NCBI GenBank assembly: GCA_947454955.1
Contig: CANGLW010000008.1
Coordinates: forward strand, 34,723 to 98,722
Reading direction: 5' to 3'
Source: Comamonadaceae bacterium
GTDB taxonomy: Bacteria; Pseudomonadota; Gammaproteobacteria; Burkholderiales; Burkholderiaceae_C
Length of the DNA: 64,000 nucleotides
The translations under genes and the position numbers were made by a program. Positions 56,276-64,000 of this stretch are shown here, piece after piece. Positions within the stretch are counted from its first letter, which is position 1. Each line of letters begins with the position of its first letter. Below the pieces are notes generated by a model, which was not told the DNA's origin, searched no databases, and was given only the letters and a program-made list of their open reading frames with translations.

Positions 56276-57025
56276 TTAAACATCGTGCCCCGGGTTCTCG
56301 CGTGCGAGCTTGCGCAGCAAAGCCGGCCAGGCTAAGGAAGCGCCTTGACCGGCGGTGGCGGTTTTCATCACCTGTTGCATGCCCTTGAGGATCTCGGGGT
56401 TCACCTGCACCAGCTCGCCGCCAGTTTGCGCGTCCACCTGAATGCGGCAGGTGTTTTCAAAAATGTACATGTTCAAAAACGCATCGGGGATGGTTTTGCC
56501 CACGGTCAGCAAGCCGTGGTTGCGCAGCATCAGGTAGTTGGCGTGCCCCAGGTCAGACTGCAGCCGTGGCTTTTCCTCGTCGCGCAGGGCCACACCCTCG
56601 TAGTCGTGATAGGCCAGTGAACTCAGCACAAAGGTGGACTGTTGGCTGATGGGCAGCACGCCGCACTTTTGCGCGCTCACTGCCACGCCCGCGCGGGTGT
56701 GGGTGTGCAGCACGCAGTTGGCGTCTTCGCGCACGCTGTGGATGGCGCTGTGAATCACAAAACCAGCCGGGTTGACGGGGTAGGGCGAGTCCAGCAGCTT
56801 GTTGCAGTCCTGGTCCACCTTCACCAGGCTTGAGGCCGTGATTTCATCGAACATCAAACCGTAGGGGTTGATGAGGAAATGGTGCTCCGGCCCGGGAATG
56901 CGCGCGCTGATGTGGGTGAACACCAGGTCGGTCCAGCCGTACAGGGCCGCTAAGCGATAGCAGGCCGCGAGCTCGCAGCGCAGCGCCCATTCTTCAGCGC
57001 TCACTTGATCTTTGACGTTGTGCAT
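56276..57025 (-). CDS. Class II aldolase/adducin family protein
   Basis: A 249-residue protein of the class II aldolase/adducin fold with zinc-ligand histidines in VLHTHTRAG (His108 and His110) and RNHGLL (His170), and a FTHISARIPG segment. Relatives cleave sugar phosphates or have unknown substrates. The ATG at 57025 was chosen because AAGGAG lies six bases upstream; a start 21 bases earlier lacks such a site. Substrate not deducible. Confidence 0.9.
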   Translation of the reverse strand: MHNVKDQVSAEEWALRCELAACYRLAALYGWTDLVFTHISARIPGPEHHFLINPYGLMFDEITASSLVKVDQDCNKLLDSPYPVNPAGFVIHSAIHSVREDANCVLHTHTRAGVAVSAQKCGVLPISQQSTFVLSSLAYHDYEGVALRDEEKPRLQSDLGHANYLMLRNHGLLTVGKTIPDAFLNMYIFENTCRIQVDAQTGGELVQVNPEILKGMQQVMKTATAGQGASLAWPALLRKLARENPGHDV

Positions 57026-57103
57026 GAGGTCTCCTTTTTTCTTCATTGTGCCTGCTTGCGCACCCGCAGGGTGTCTCTTGGGTGGCTTAGCGTTTGACGG
57101 CCC

Positions 57104-57409
57104 TTAAGGCGCGGTGGCTTGCTCGAGCCGCTGCAAAAACAGCATGGCCTGTGCCGTCGTGTCGCCACACATCTCTTGGGAGGGTTGCAAGCCTGCGCAC
57201 ACCGCCGGTCGGTCGACCTGGGTGAAGATGCGGCAGCGCAGGGCTTCGTCCAGGTGAACGCATGGCTGCCCCGCAGGTTTGCCCTGGGGCAGGCCTGCGC
57301 TCACCACGCGGCCTTGTTCGTCGCGCTGCGGCGGGATGGGGCTGGAGATGCTGGGCGCGGTGCAGCACGCACCACAAGCAGTTCGGCACGCAACAGCTGG
57401 TGTGCTCAT
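57104..57409 (-). CDS. YkgJ-type cysteine-cluster protein
   Basis: A 101-residue protein with CRTACGACC near the N terminus, then [14 protein letters not shown] and [16 protein letters not shown]. The spaced cysteines match the YkgJ/CxxCxxCC family, thought to bind zinc or an iron-sulfur cluster; function unknown. The start was placed just ahead of the first cysteine cluster; the upstream frame overlaps the mnmG promoter region. Confidence 0.8.
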   Translation of the reverse strand: MSTPAVACRTACGACCTAPSISSPIPPQRDEQGRVVSAGLPQGKPAGQPCVHLDEALRCRIFTQVDRPAVCAGLQPSQEMCGDTTAQAMLFLQRLEQATAP

Positions 57410-57446
57410 GGGGGGTGTCACGTCAGATGCATGCGGCAAGGTGTTT

Positions 57447-57463
57447 GCTATCAATTTTGTAGC
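57447..57463. repeat. 17-nt AT-rich element upstream of mnmG
   Basis: GCTATCAATTTTGTAGC lies in the divergent spacer between the YkgJ-type gene and mnmG. Confidence 0.55.
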
Positions 57464-57546
57464 TTTTTTGTCATGATTTTCGGGGCTTGAGGCCTGATTT
57501 GACCATGACGGAGCCGGGGCGTGCGCACAAAAAGGGCGCAGCTTCG

Positions 57547-57552
57547 GTAAAA
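57547..57552 (+). promoter_or_regulatory. Possible -10 box of mnmG
   Basis: TAAAAT lies 47 bases before the mnmG start; no good -35 box is apparent, so the call is tentative. Confidence 0.35.
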
Positions 57553-57598
57553 TCACGCCTTTGAGCGCTTGTTAGCGTTCTGCCTTGATGCGACCCCT

Positions 57599-59689
57599 AT
57601 GCTCTACCCCCAAGTTTTTGATGTGATTGTTGTCGGCGGCGGCCATGCCGGGACCGAGGCTGCCCTGGCCGCGGCGCGCATGGGCTGCAAAACCTTGCTG
57701 CTCTCGCACAACATCGAAACCCTGGGCCAGATGAGCTGCAACCCCTCCATTGGTGGCATCGGCAAGGGCCACCTGGTCAAAGAGGTGGATGCGCTGGGCG
57801 GCGCCATGGGCATCGCCACCGACGAGGGTGGCATCCAGTTCCGTATTTTGAACAGCTCCAAAGGCCCGGCTGTGCGCGCCACCCGCGCCCAGGCTGACCG
57901 CGTGTTGTACAAGGCCGCCATCCGTCACCGCCTGGAAAACCAGCCCAATTTGTGGCTCTTCCAGCAGGCGGTGGACGACCTGATGGTCGAGAGCGATGGC
58001 CAGGGCGAGCGGGTGGTGGGCGCGGTCACGCAAGTGGGCGTGCGCTTTCGCAGCCGCACCGTGGTGTTGACGGCTGGTACGTTTTTGGACGGCAAGATCC
58101 ATGTGGGCCTGAACAACTACTCGGCCGGCCGTGCGGGAGATCCGCCGGCGGTGAGCCTGAGCGCGCGCTTGAAAGAGTTGCAGCTGCCACAGGGCCGCCT
58201 GAAAACCGGCACGCCGCCGCGCATAGACGGGCGCAGCATCGATTTTTCCAAATGTATCGAGCAACCGGGCGACGGCATGCCCGGTGGCATGAGCCCGGAG
58301 ATGCCGGTGTTCAGTTTCATGGGCCGTGCGGCCATGCACCCGCAGCAAATGCCCTGCTGGATCACCCACACCAACGAGCGCACGCACGAGATCATCCGCT
58401 CCGGCTTCGACCGCAGTCCCATGTTCACCGGCAAGATTGAAGGCGTGGGGCCGCGCTATTGTCCCAGCGTGGAAGACAAAATCAACCGCTTTGCCGACAA
58501 GGACAGCCACCAAATTTTCTTGGAGCCCGAGGGCCTGACCACCCACGAGTTCTACCCCAACGGCATCTCCACCAGCCTGCCATTTGACATTCAGCTGGCG
58601 CTCGTGCGCAGCATGGCGGGCCTGGAAAACGCGCACATTTTGCGCCCGGGCTATGCCATTGAGTACGACTACTTTGACCCGCGCTCGCTCAAAAGCAGCT
58701 TTGAGACGCGCCAAATTGGAGGGTTGTTTTTTGCCGGGCAAATCAATGGCACCACCGGTTACGAAGAGGCCGCGGCCCAGGGCTTGTTTGCCGGGGTGAA
58801 CGCAGCGCTGCAGGTGCGCGCCATGTTGTCAGGAGGTGGCTTGTCTGCGGCTGATGCGCAAGGCGCCACCAGCAGTGCCTCAGCCATGGCAGCGGCCAGT
58901 GCAGCCGGGTCGTGCGTGTACACGGGCGACGCCTGGCTGCCGCGCCGCGACGAAGCCTACCTGGGCGTGTTGGTGGACGACCTGATCACCAAGGGCGTGA
59001 CCGAGCCTTACCGCATGTTCACCAGCCGCGCGGAGTTCCGCCTGCAGCTTCGCGAAGACAACGCCGACATGCGTCTGACCGAAGTGGGCCGCCAGCTGGG
59101 CCTGGTGGACGATGCGCGCTGGGAGGCGTTTTGCCGCAAGCGCGACGCTGTTTCACGTGAAACAGAGCGTCTTAAATCCACTTGGGTGAACCCGCGCAAT
59201 GTGTCCGCCACGGAGGCTGAGCGGGTGCTGGGTAAAACCATTGACCACGAATACAACCTGTTTGACCTGCTGCGCCGCCCGGACGTGAGCTACCCCGGCT
59301 TGATGTCTTTGGAAGAGGGGCGTTTTGCGCCCAATACAGACGAGCAGCTTGTGGCTGTTTCACGTGAAACATTGGGCGACTTGTACGCCCCGGTGGTGGA
59401 GCAAGTTGAAATTGCCGCCAAGTACTCGGGCTACATCGATCGCCAAAAAGACGAGGTGCAGCGCGCCGCTCACCTCGAAGGCATGAAGCTCCCGGCTGAT
59501 CTGGATTACATGCAAGTCACTGCGCTGTCCATTGAGGCGCGGCAGAAACTGCAAAAGCACCGCCCTGAAACCCTGGGCCTGGCCTCACGCATCTCGGGCA
59601 TCACCCCGGCCACCATTTCTTTGCTGATGATTTACCTGAAAAAAGGTGGCTTCAAAGGTTTTGCCAAAACGCTGGAAGAGGTGGCTTGA
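57599..59689 (+). CDS. mnmG: tRNA uridine-5-carboxymethylaminomethyl modification enzyme MnmG
   Basis: A 696-residue FAD protein. The dinucleotide-binding motif [19 protein letters not shown] is at about residues 11-29, and [22 protein letters not shown] follows. The C-terminal helical domain that contacts MnmE is present. With MnmE it makes the cmnm5 wobble-uridine modification. It is longer than E. coli MnmG (629); an Ala/Ser/Gly-rich insertion at about residues 407-441 accounts for part. Two parS sites are embedded in its coding sequence, both encoding Val-Ser-Arg-Glu-Thr. Confidence 0.97.
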   Translation: MLYPQVFDVIVVGGGHAGTEAALAAARMGCKTLLLSHNIETLGQMSCNPSIGGIGKGHLVKEVDALGGAMGIATDEGGIQFRILNSSKGPAVRATRAQADRVLYKAAIRHRLENQPNLWLFQQAVDDLMVESDGQGERVVGAVTQVGVRFRSRTVVLTAGTFLDGKIHVGLNNYSAGRAGDPPAVSLSARLKELQLPQGRLKTGTPPRIDGRSIDFSKCIEQPGDGMPGGMSPEMPVFSFMGRAAMHPQQMPCWITHTNERTHEIIRSGFDRSPMFTGKIEGVGPRYCPSVEDKINRFADKDSHQIFLEPEGLTTHEFYPNGISTSLPFDIQLALVRSMAGLENAHILRPGYAIEYDYFDPRSLKSSFETRQIGGLFFAGQINGTTGYEEAAAQGLFAGVNAALQVRAMLSGGGLSAADAQGATSSASAMAAASAAGSCVYTGDAWLPRRDEAYLGVLVDDLITKGVTEPYRMFTSRAEFRLQLREDNADMRLTEVGRQLGLVDDARWEAFCRKRDAVSRETERLKSTWVNPRNVSATEAERVLGKTIDHEYNLFDLLRRPDVSYPGLMSLEEGRFAPNTDEQLVAVSRETLGDLYAPVVEQVEIAAKYSGYIDRQKDEVQRAAHLEGMKLPADLDYMQVTALSIEARQKLQKHRPETLGLASRISGITPATISLLMIYLKKGGFKGFAKTLEEVA
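59149..59164. other. parS site 1 (inside mnmG)
   Basis: TGTTTCACGTGAAACA is the perfect 16-bp parS palindrome bound by ParB/Spo0J. Confidence 0.93.
59356..59371. other. parS site 2 (inside mnmG)
   Basis: A second perfect TGTTTCACGTGAAACA lies 207 bases after the first. Confidence 0.93.
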
Positions 59690-59691
59690 GC

Positions 59692-60459
59692 ATGGCGATG
59701 GGTGGTTTTGCCTCGGGTAGCCTGGGAAGCCAAGGTGGTGGCGACGGCCAAGGCGGCATGACCCTGGCGCGCGGACTGAGTGACTTGGACCTGAACCTGA
59801 GTGGCGAGCAAATCGCCCAATTGCTGGAATACCTGCGCCTGATCCAAAAATGGAACAAGGTGTACAACCTCACCGCGGTGCGTAACCCGGACGAGATGCT
59901 CACCCATCATCTGCTGGATAGCCTCTCGGTCATTGCGCCCCTGCGCCGCCACTTGGCCGAGCGCAAGGCGGGTTGGGTAGGTCAGGGGGTTGCAGCAACC
60001 AACTCTGCACCTAAGACCTCACCTTTATGCCGCCTGCTCGACGTGGGCTCGGGTGCGGGCTTGCCAGGTGTGGTCATCGCCATTTGCTGCCCGGAAGTGG
60101 CGGTGAGTTGTGTGGACACGGTGGCCAAGAAGGCCGCCTTCATTCAACAGGCGGCCCTGACTTTGAAGCTGCCTAACCTGCAAGGCATCCATGCGCGGGT
60201 GGAGAGTTTGGGCTCGGGCTTTGACGTGATTTCCAGCCGCGCTTTCGCCTCGCTCAAAGACTTCACCACCTGGTCGCGCGGTGCGCTGGCCGAGGGTGGG
60301 GTGTGGATGGCCATGAAGGGCAAGCACCCGGCTGACGAGATTGCCCAGCTCTCTAGTGTGGATGTGTTTCACGTGGAACAACTGCAGGTGCCTGGGCTGG
60401 ATGCCGAGCGCTGTTTGCTTTGGCTCAAACCCTTGAGCCCTCAAAGCCATAGCGGCTAA
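59692..60459 (+). CDS. rsmG: 16S rRNA (guanine-527-N7)-methyltransferase RsmG
   Basis: A 255-residue class I methyltransferase: LLEYLRLIQKWNKVYNLTAVRNPDEMLTHHLLDSL, motif I DVGSGAGLPGVVIAI and SRAFASLKDF. It makes m7G527 in 16S rRNA. The N terminus is glycine-rich and the true start could be the ATG at 59698 or 59758. A polar insertion (VGQGVAATNSAPKTSPLC) precedes motif I. It begins two bases after the mnmG stop and carries a third parS-like site. Confidence 0.94.
   Translation: MAMGGFASGSLGSQGGGDGQGGMTLARGLSDLDLNLSGEQIAQLLEYLRLIQKWNKVYNLTAVRNPDEMLTHHLLDSLSVIAPLRRHLAERKAGWVGQGVAATNSAPKTSPLCRLLDVGSGAGLPGVVIAICCPEVAVSCVDTVAKKAAFIQQAALTLKLPNLQGIHARVESLGSGFDVISSRAFASLKDFTTWSRGALAEGGVWMAMKGKHPADEIAQLSSVDVFHVEQLQVPGLDAERCLLWLKPLSPQSHSG
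60365..60380. other. parS site 3 (inside rsmG, one mismatch)
   Basis: TGTTTCACGTGGAACA differs from the parS consensus at one base. It is 1.0 kb from site 2 and 1.0 kb upstream of parA. Confidence 0.8.
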
Positions 60460-60725
60460 TTGACGGACAGGCGACTTGGTTTGGGCGGGTTGGCGGTGTC
60501 TGGCCTGTGTCGTCAGACTTGCACTGGCCTCGATCAAGCAGGTTCTGCGCGAGCGCCTCACACAACACGCAAGCTGGCTTTACGCTCTGAAACCCCCTCA
60601 TTTTTCAAGCAAAACCACGGCTCAAACCTTCATTTCAAAGCCTGTACAAGCCGCAAAAACAGGCCCACACAACAAGTGGCGTAAACTTATGGCCACACTC
60701 TGAGATTCCCTGGTACCCACCACCC

Positions 60726-61337
60726 ATGTTCGGCATTGCAGACTACGGCGCTTTTGTGGCGGCAGTCCTCCTTTTTTTGTTGATTCCCGGCCCCGGTAAT
60801 TTGGCGCTGATCACCTCCACCGGCAAGGGCGGGGTGCGCGGCGGTTTGGCGGCCACCTTCGGGGTGATTTTGGGCGACCAGGCTTTGCTGTGGATGGCGG
60901 TGGCCGGCGTGTCGGCCCTGTTGGCGGCTTACCCCAGCGCTTTCCACTTGGTGCAGTGGCTCGGCGCTGCTTACCTGGCTTGGCTCGGTGCCAAGATGTT
61001 GTTGGCTAAACCCGGTGACGCGCCGGTGCTCAACATCCGCATGGGGCAGTATTTGCGCCAGGCTTTTTTCATCACCTTGCTCAACCCCAAGGCGATCGTG
61101 TTTTACATGGCCTTCTTCCCCCTGTTTGTGAACCCGCAGACCCACCAAGGTGCGGTGACCTTCATCGCCATGGCGGCCACCATCGCGGTGCTCACTTTCG
61201 GCTATGGCTTGACGCTGGTGCTGCTGGTCAAAGGTTTGGCACAACGCATGAAGGCCAGCCCCTGGGTGGGCCGTTGGTTGGAAAAACTCGCCGGTTTGTG
61301 TCTGATTGGTTTTGGGCTGCGGCTGGTGAGCCGGTGA
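60726..61337 (+). CDS. LysE/RhtB family translocator
   Basis: A 203-residue protein with six predicted membrane helices and the LysE motif LLFLLIPGPGNLALITSTGKGGVRGGLAATFGVILGD near the N terminus. The family exports amino acids such as homoserine, threonine or leucine; the substrate is unknown. It lies between rsmG and parA. The 266-base spacer before it has no convincing gene or promoter. Confidence 0.92.
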   Translation: MFGIADYGAFVAAVLLFLLIPGPGNLALITSTGKGGVRGGLAATFGVILGDQALLWMAVAGVSALLAAYPSAFHLVQWLGAAYLAWLGAKMLLAKPGDAPVLNIRMGQYLRQAFFITLLNPKAIVFYMAFFPLFVNPQTHQGAVTFIAMAATIAVLTFGYGLTLVLLVKGLAQRMKASPWVGRWLEKLAGLCLIGFGLRLVSR

Positions 61338-61353
61338 TTGAAAGAGGTAGAGC

Positions 61354-62154
61354 ATGGCAAAAATTTTCTGCGTGGCCAACCAAAAGGGCGGGGTGGGTAA
61401 AACCACCACCGCGGTCAACCTGGCTGCTGGGCTGGCCAAGGTGGGGCAGCGGGTGCTGCTGGTCGACCTGGACCCCCAGGGCAACGCCACCATGGGGTCG
61501 GGCATCGACAAGCGCGCGCTCGAACTCAATGTGTACGACGTGCTCCTGGAGTCGGCCAGCATTGCCGAGGCCCGCAGCCGCAGCGACAAGCTGGGCGACT
61601 GCGCTTACGACGTGCTGGGCGCCAACCGCGAATTGGCCGGTGCCGAGGTGGAGTTGGTCGAGCTCGAGCGCCGCGAAAAGCGCCTCAAGCAAGCCATTGC
61701 CGAGGTGGCCGACCAGTATGACTTTGTGCTGATCGACTGCCCGCCGTCGCTCTCCATGCTCACCCTCAACGGCTTGTGTTCGGCGCACGGGGTGATCGTG
61801 CCCATGCAGTGCGAGTACTTCGCCCTCGAAGGCCTGACCGATTTGGTCAACACCATCAAGCAGGTGCACGCCAACCTCAACCGCGAGCTGCAATTGATCG
61901 GTCTGCTGCGCGTCATGTTTGACCCGCGCATCACCTTGCAGCAGCAGGTGAGCGAACAGCTCAAGGCCCACTTTGGCGACAAGGTGTTCAACACCGTGAT
62001 TCCGCGCAATGTGCGCCTGGCCGAAGCACCGAGTTACGGCCTGCCCGGTGTGGTGTTTGACCCCTCATCCAAAGGCGCGCAAGCCTTTGTGGCCTTTGCG
62101 CAAGAGATGGTGGCGCGCATCCAGGCCATGCCCACGCCGGCTACCGCAGCCTAA
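61354..62154 (+). CDS. parA: Chromosome partitioning ATPase ParA/Soj
   Basis: A 266-residue deviant Walker ATPase: KGGVGKTT at residues 11-18, LLVDLDPQGNATMG and DFVLIDCPPSLSMLTLNG. It lacks the N-terminal DNA-binding domain of plasmid type Ia ParA, as expected for a chromosomal Soj. It moves ParB-parS complexes from the origin. RBS AGAGGTAG precedes the start. Confidence 0.96.
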   Translation: MAKIFCVANQKGGVGKTTTAVNLAAGLAKVGQRVLLVDLDPQGNATMGSGIDKRALELNVYDVLLESASIAEARSRSDKLGDCAYDVLGANRELAGAEVELVELERREKRLKQAIAEVADQYDFVLIDCPPSLSMLTLNGLCSAHGVIVPMQCEYFALEGLTDLVNTIKQVHANLNRELQLIGLLRVMFDPRITLQQQVSEQLKAHFGDKVFNTVIPRNVRLAEAPSYGLPGVVFDPSSKGAQAFVAFAQEMVARIQAMPTPATAA

Positions 62155-62204
62155 GAGTTTCATGACGATAACCGGCCTGAGCCCAATTAGCCCAATCATC
62201 ATTT

Positions 62205-62221
62205 GCTATTGATTTCATAGC
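62205..62221. repeat. 17-nt AT-rich element between parA and the hydrolase gene
   Basis: GCTATTGATTTCATAGC ends directly before the ATG of the RBBP9-like gene, so its last base abuts the start codon and it occupies the ribosome-binding region. Confidence 0.6.
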
Positions 62222-62704
62222 ATGAGCTCGCCCCAAATTTTGTTGCTCCCCGGTTTGCACCGTGCTGCACCCCAAGCTTGGGCGGCGCAGGGCGCGCGCG
62301 TGGTGGAGCAACACGACTGGGCGCGACCACTGCGTGGCGACTGGCTCATGCAACTGGAAAACGCGGTGCTGGCCGCTGAGGATCAGGTGCAGCTGGTGGC
62401 GCATGGGCTTGCCTGTTGGCTGGTGGCCTCGTGGGCGCAATTCACACCACATGCGCAAGCGGTTCAAAGCGCGCTGCTCATCGACCCGCTGGACTTGCAC
62501 GCGCCTGAGTTGCAAGCCCAGTTGCCCAGTTGGCAGCGCATCGAGCTGCGCCCTTTGCCGTTTGCGGCCACGCTGCTGAGCAGCGCTGAATCAGCAGACA
62601 TGACACACCACGCCACATGGGCTCGCGCCTGGGGCACGCAACATCACACCCACACAGAACATTTGCACACGCTGTGCATGAAAGAGGAAACCCATGGTCA
62701 CTAA
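62222..62704 (+). CDS. RBBP9/YdeN-like alpha/beta hydrolase-fold protein lacking the serine nucleophile
   Basis: A 160-residue protein with the RBBP9/YdeN pattern: LLLPGLHRAAPQAW, EQHDWARPLRGDWLMQL, then LVAHGLACWLVASWA where active family members read AHSLG. The nucleophile position is Gly62. The C-terminal GHIN-type catalytic His region is not recognisable and the protein ends early, overlapping parB by 11 bases. It is probably a non-catalytic remnant or pseudoenzyme. There is no clear RBS; an AT-rich element occupies that place. Confidence 0.75.
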   Translation: MSSPQILLLPGLHRAAPQAWAAQGARVVEQHDWARPLRGDWLMQLENAVLAAEDQVQLVAHGLACWLVASWAQFTPHAQAVQSALLIDPLDLHAPELQAQLPSWQRIELRPLPFAATLLSSAESADMTHHATWARAWGTQHHTHTEHLHTLCMKEETHGH

Positions 62705-63665
62705 AAAACCCAAAGGCTTGGGACGCGGTTTGGAGGCACTGCTGGGCCCCACCGTGGCTGATGCTGTTGAGGCTCCCGCTGTGGTGAGCGGCGCGCCCAA
62801 TGAATTACTGTTACTCGACATGGTGCCCGGCGTTTATCAGCCGCGCACCCGCATGGACGAAGGCGCGCTGTATGAGCTGGCCGAGTCCATCAAGGTGCAA
62901 GGCATCATGCAGCCGATTTTGGTGCGTCGTTTGAGCGAGGACGATGCTCTCAAAATGAGAGCAAAACAGCCCGATGCAGCGGCATCTGCGCGCACAGAAC
63001 CTTTGTACGAGATCATTGCGGGTGAGCGTCGTTTCCGTGCGGCCAAATTGGCTGGCCTGGACCGCGTGCCGGTGCTGGTGCGCGAGGTGCCCAACGAATC
63101 GGCCGCGGCCATGGCGCTGATTGAAAACATCCAGCGCGAAGACTTGAACCCGCTGGAAGAAGCGCAGGGCTTGAGCCGCCTTATCAAAGAATTCGGCCTC
63201 ACCCACGAGCAGGTGTCGCAAGCGGTGGGCCGCTCGCGCAGTGCGGCAAGCAACCTGCTGCGCTTGCTGAACTTGGCTGACCCGGTGCAAACCATGTTGA
63301 TGGCCGGCGACCTGGACATGGGCCACGCGCGTGCGCTCTTGGCGTTGGACCGCGCTGCGCAAATCACCGCGGCGAACCAGATCACCGCGAAAAAACTCTC
63401 GGTGCGCGAGGCGGAAAGTCTGGTGAAAAAACTCAGTGCCGAGTTCGCGCTCATCCCGCAAAAACCGAAGAAAGAAAAATCGCGTGACTTGAAGCGTGTG
63501 GAAGAAGAACTCTCCGACATGCTGATGGCCGAGGTGGAGGTGCGGGTGAAAAAACGCGTCAAGCGCGGTAGCCGCATTGAAGAGATGGGCGAACTCAGCA
63601 TCTCCTTTGGCTCGCTGGATGAACTCAATGGCCTGATTGACCGCCTGCGCGGCACCGCGCATTGA
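62694..63665 (+). CDS. parB: Chromosome partitioning protein ParB/Spo0J
   Basis: A 323-residue ParB: N-terminal GLGRGLEALLG, the CTP-binding motif GERRFR at 110-115, LIENIQREDLNPLEEAQ, the helix-turn-helix HEQVSQAVGRSRSAASNLLRLL, and a C-terminal dimerisation domain. It loads on parS and spreads as a CTP-dependent clamp. Residues about 81-104 (SEDDALKMRAKQPDAAASAR and following) are an insertion just before the CTP-binding segment, and contain a 17-nt palindromic element. Start overlaps the upstream gene. Confidence 0.96.
   Translation: MVTKKPKGLGRGLEALLGPTVADAVEAPAVVSGAPNELLLLDMVPGVYQPRTRMDEGALYELAESIKVQGIMQPILVRRLSEDDALKMRAKQPDAAASARTEPLYEIIAGERRFRAAKLAGLDRVPVLVREVPNESAAAMALIENIQREDLNPLEEAQGLSRLIKEFGLTHEQVSQAVGRSRSAASNLLRLLNLADPVQTMLMAGDLDMGHARALLALDRAAQITAANQITAKKLSVREAESLVKKLSAEFALIPQKPKKEKSRDLKRVEEELSDMLMAEVEVRVKKRVKRGSRIEEMGELSISFGSLDELNGLIDRLRGTAH
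62946..62962. repeat. 17-nt perfect palindromic AT-rich element inside parB
   Basis: GCTCTCAAAATGAGAGC is a perfect seven-pair inverted repeat with an AAA loop. It encodes ALKMRA in the insertion of ParB. Confidence 0.6.
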
Positions 63666-63683
63666 AGCCATTGAGCGTGCGCC

Positions 63684-64000
63684 ATGTCTAACACCTGGCC
63701 GCTGCCTGCCTTGCTCACCTGGGCCTTGGCCTGGAGCTTGCACATCGGCTTGCGCAACGGTTACAGCTCGCTGTGGTCGCTGGCCTTGCCCATTGCGGTG
63801 GGCGTGGTGATGAGCCTGATGCAGCAGCGCATTTGGCGCCGCTTGGTGACCGGCTTGGGCTTTCCGCTGTCGTGGATGCTCAGCAGCGGCTTAGAAGGCG
63901 GCTTGAGTGGCAGTGCCTCGTGGGTGTGGTTGGTGCCGCTGGCGGTGCTCTTTGTCATCTACCCCATGAAGGCCTGGAAGGACGCGCCGGTGTTCCCCAC
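63684..64000 (+). CDS. Membrane-anchored protein, N-terminal part (possibly a class I SAM-dependent methyltransferase); runs off the window
   Basis: The frame opens at ATG 63684, 18 bases after the parB stop, and continues to the window end (105 residues). It starts MSNTWPLPALLTWALAW and has about three hydrophobic segments (residues 8-20, 28-45 and 80-95), then KAWKDAPVFPT. That last motif resembles one preceding the catalytic domain of membrane-anchored methyltransferases in related bacteria, but the domain itself is outside the window, so the product name is tentative. Confidence 0.55.
   Translation, partial: MSNTWPLPALLTWALAWSLHIGLRNGYSSLWSLALPIAVGVVMSLMQQRIWRRLVTGLGFPLSWMLSSGLEGGLSGSASWVWLVPLAVLFVIYPMKAWKDAPVFP

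Noticed and set aside
57410..57556. N-terminal extension of the YkgJ-type protein by 49 residues
   Set aside because: It would run through the mnmG promoter region and a 17-nt AT-rich element; the conserved cysteine cluster starts right after the internal ATG.
60460..60725. Small open frames of 74-75 residues between rsmG and lysE
   Set aside because: Basic, low-information translations with no ribosome-binding site or recognisable domain.

Overview
The window is the replication-origin region of a GC-rich betaproteobacterial chromosome. The organism is most probably from the order Burkholderiales, family Comamonadaceae (Limnohabitans/Rhodoferax/Acidovorax-like). This rests on the gene order mnmE-yidC-yidD-rnpA-rpmH / dnaA-dnaN-gyrB, the mnmG-rsmG-lysE-parA-(RBBP9-like)-parB cluster, the metX-metW pair, the kdsD-kdsC-lptC cluster beside a Kef-type antiporter, and protein-level familiarity. 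No database search was possible. Genes left of about 27.2 kb in the core run on the minus strand and dnaA-dnaN-gyrB run on the plus strand, as expected for bidirectional replication from an origin near 28.8-29.0 kb.

Layout. 0-11 kb: housekeeping and transport genes (partial AmgK-like kinase, rsmE, SulP permease, MFS transporter, M20 peptidase, IMPACT protein, alpha/beta hydrolase, complete TRAP transporter). 10.6-12.5 kb: metX-metW preceded by a SAM-II-like riboswitch and an intrinsic terminator. 12.6-13.9 kb: amt behind a sigma-54-type promoter. 14-15.5 kb: two tandem paralogous glycine-rich RRM proteins. 15.5-19 kb: kdsD-kdsC-lptC followed by an sbtA-sbtB bicarbonate-transporter/PII pair instead of the usual lptA-lptB-rpoN. 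19-24.5 kb: Kef-type antiporter, apt, glpK, mnmE. 24.6-33 kb: the origin block. 33-39 kb: a LuxR-type regulator with a hybrid kinase, a ModE-like DNA-binding protein, infA, a diguanylate cyclase, NnrU and pirin.

39-56 kb is a metal-homeostasis block: copZ and copA diverging around a perfect FNR/ANR-type palindrome, an HME1-type RND efflux operon (outer-membrane factor, adaptor, pump), an OmpR/TctE-type two-component system, an OprB-type porin whose promoter carries direct repeats, and a second, different RND operon. 56-64 kb returns to core genes: class II aldolase, cysteine-cluster protein, mnmG-rsmG with three embedded parS sites, lysE, parA, a hydrolase-like protein lacking its nucleophile, parB, and the start of a membrane-anchored protein.

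No tRNA, rRNA, CRISPR array, prophage, insertion sequence or recognisable defence system was seen. The items most worth a second look are a 17-nt AT-rich GCT-N11-AGC element scattered through genes and spacers, the SAM-II-like riboswitch, a candidate DnaA-trio unwinding element before dnaN, and the degenerate hydrolase between parA and parB.
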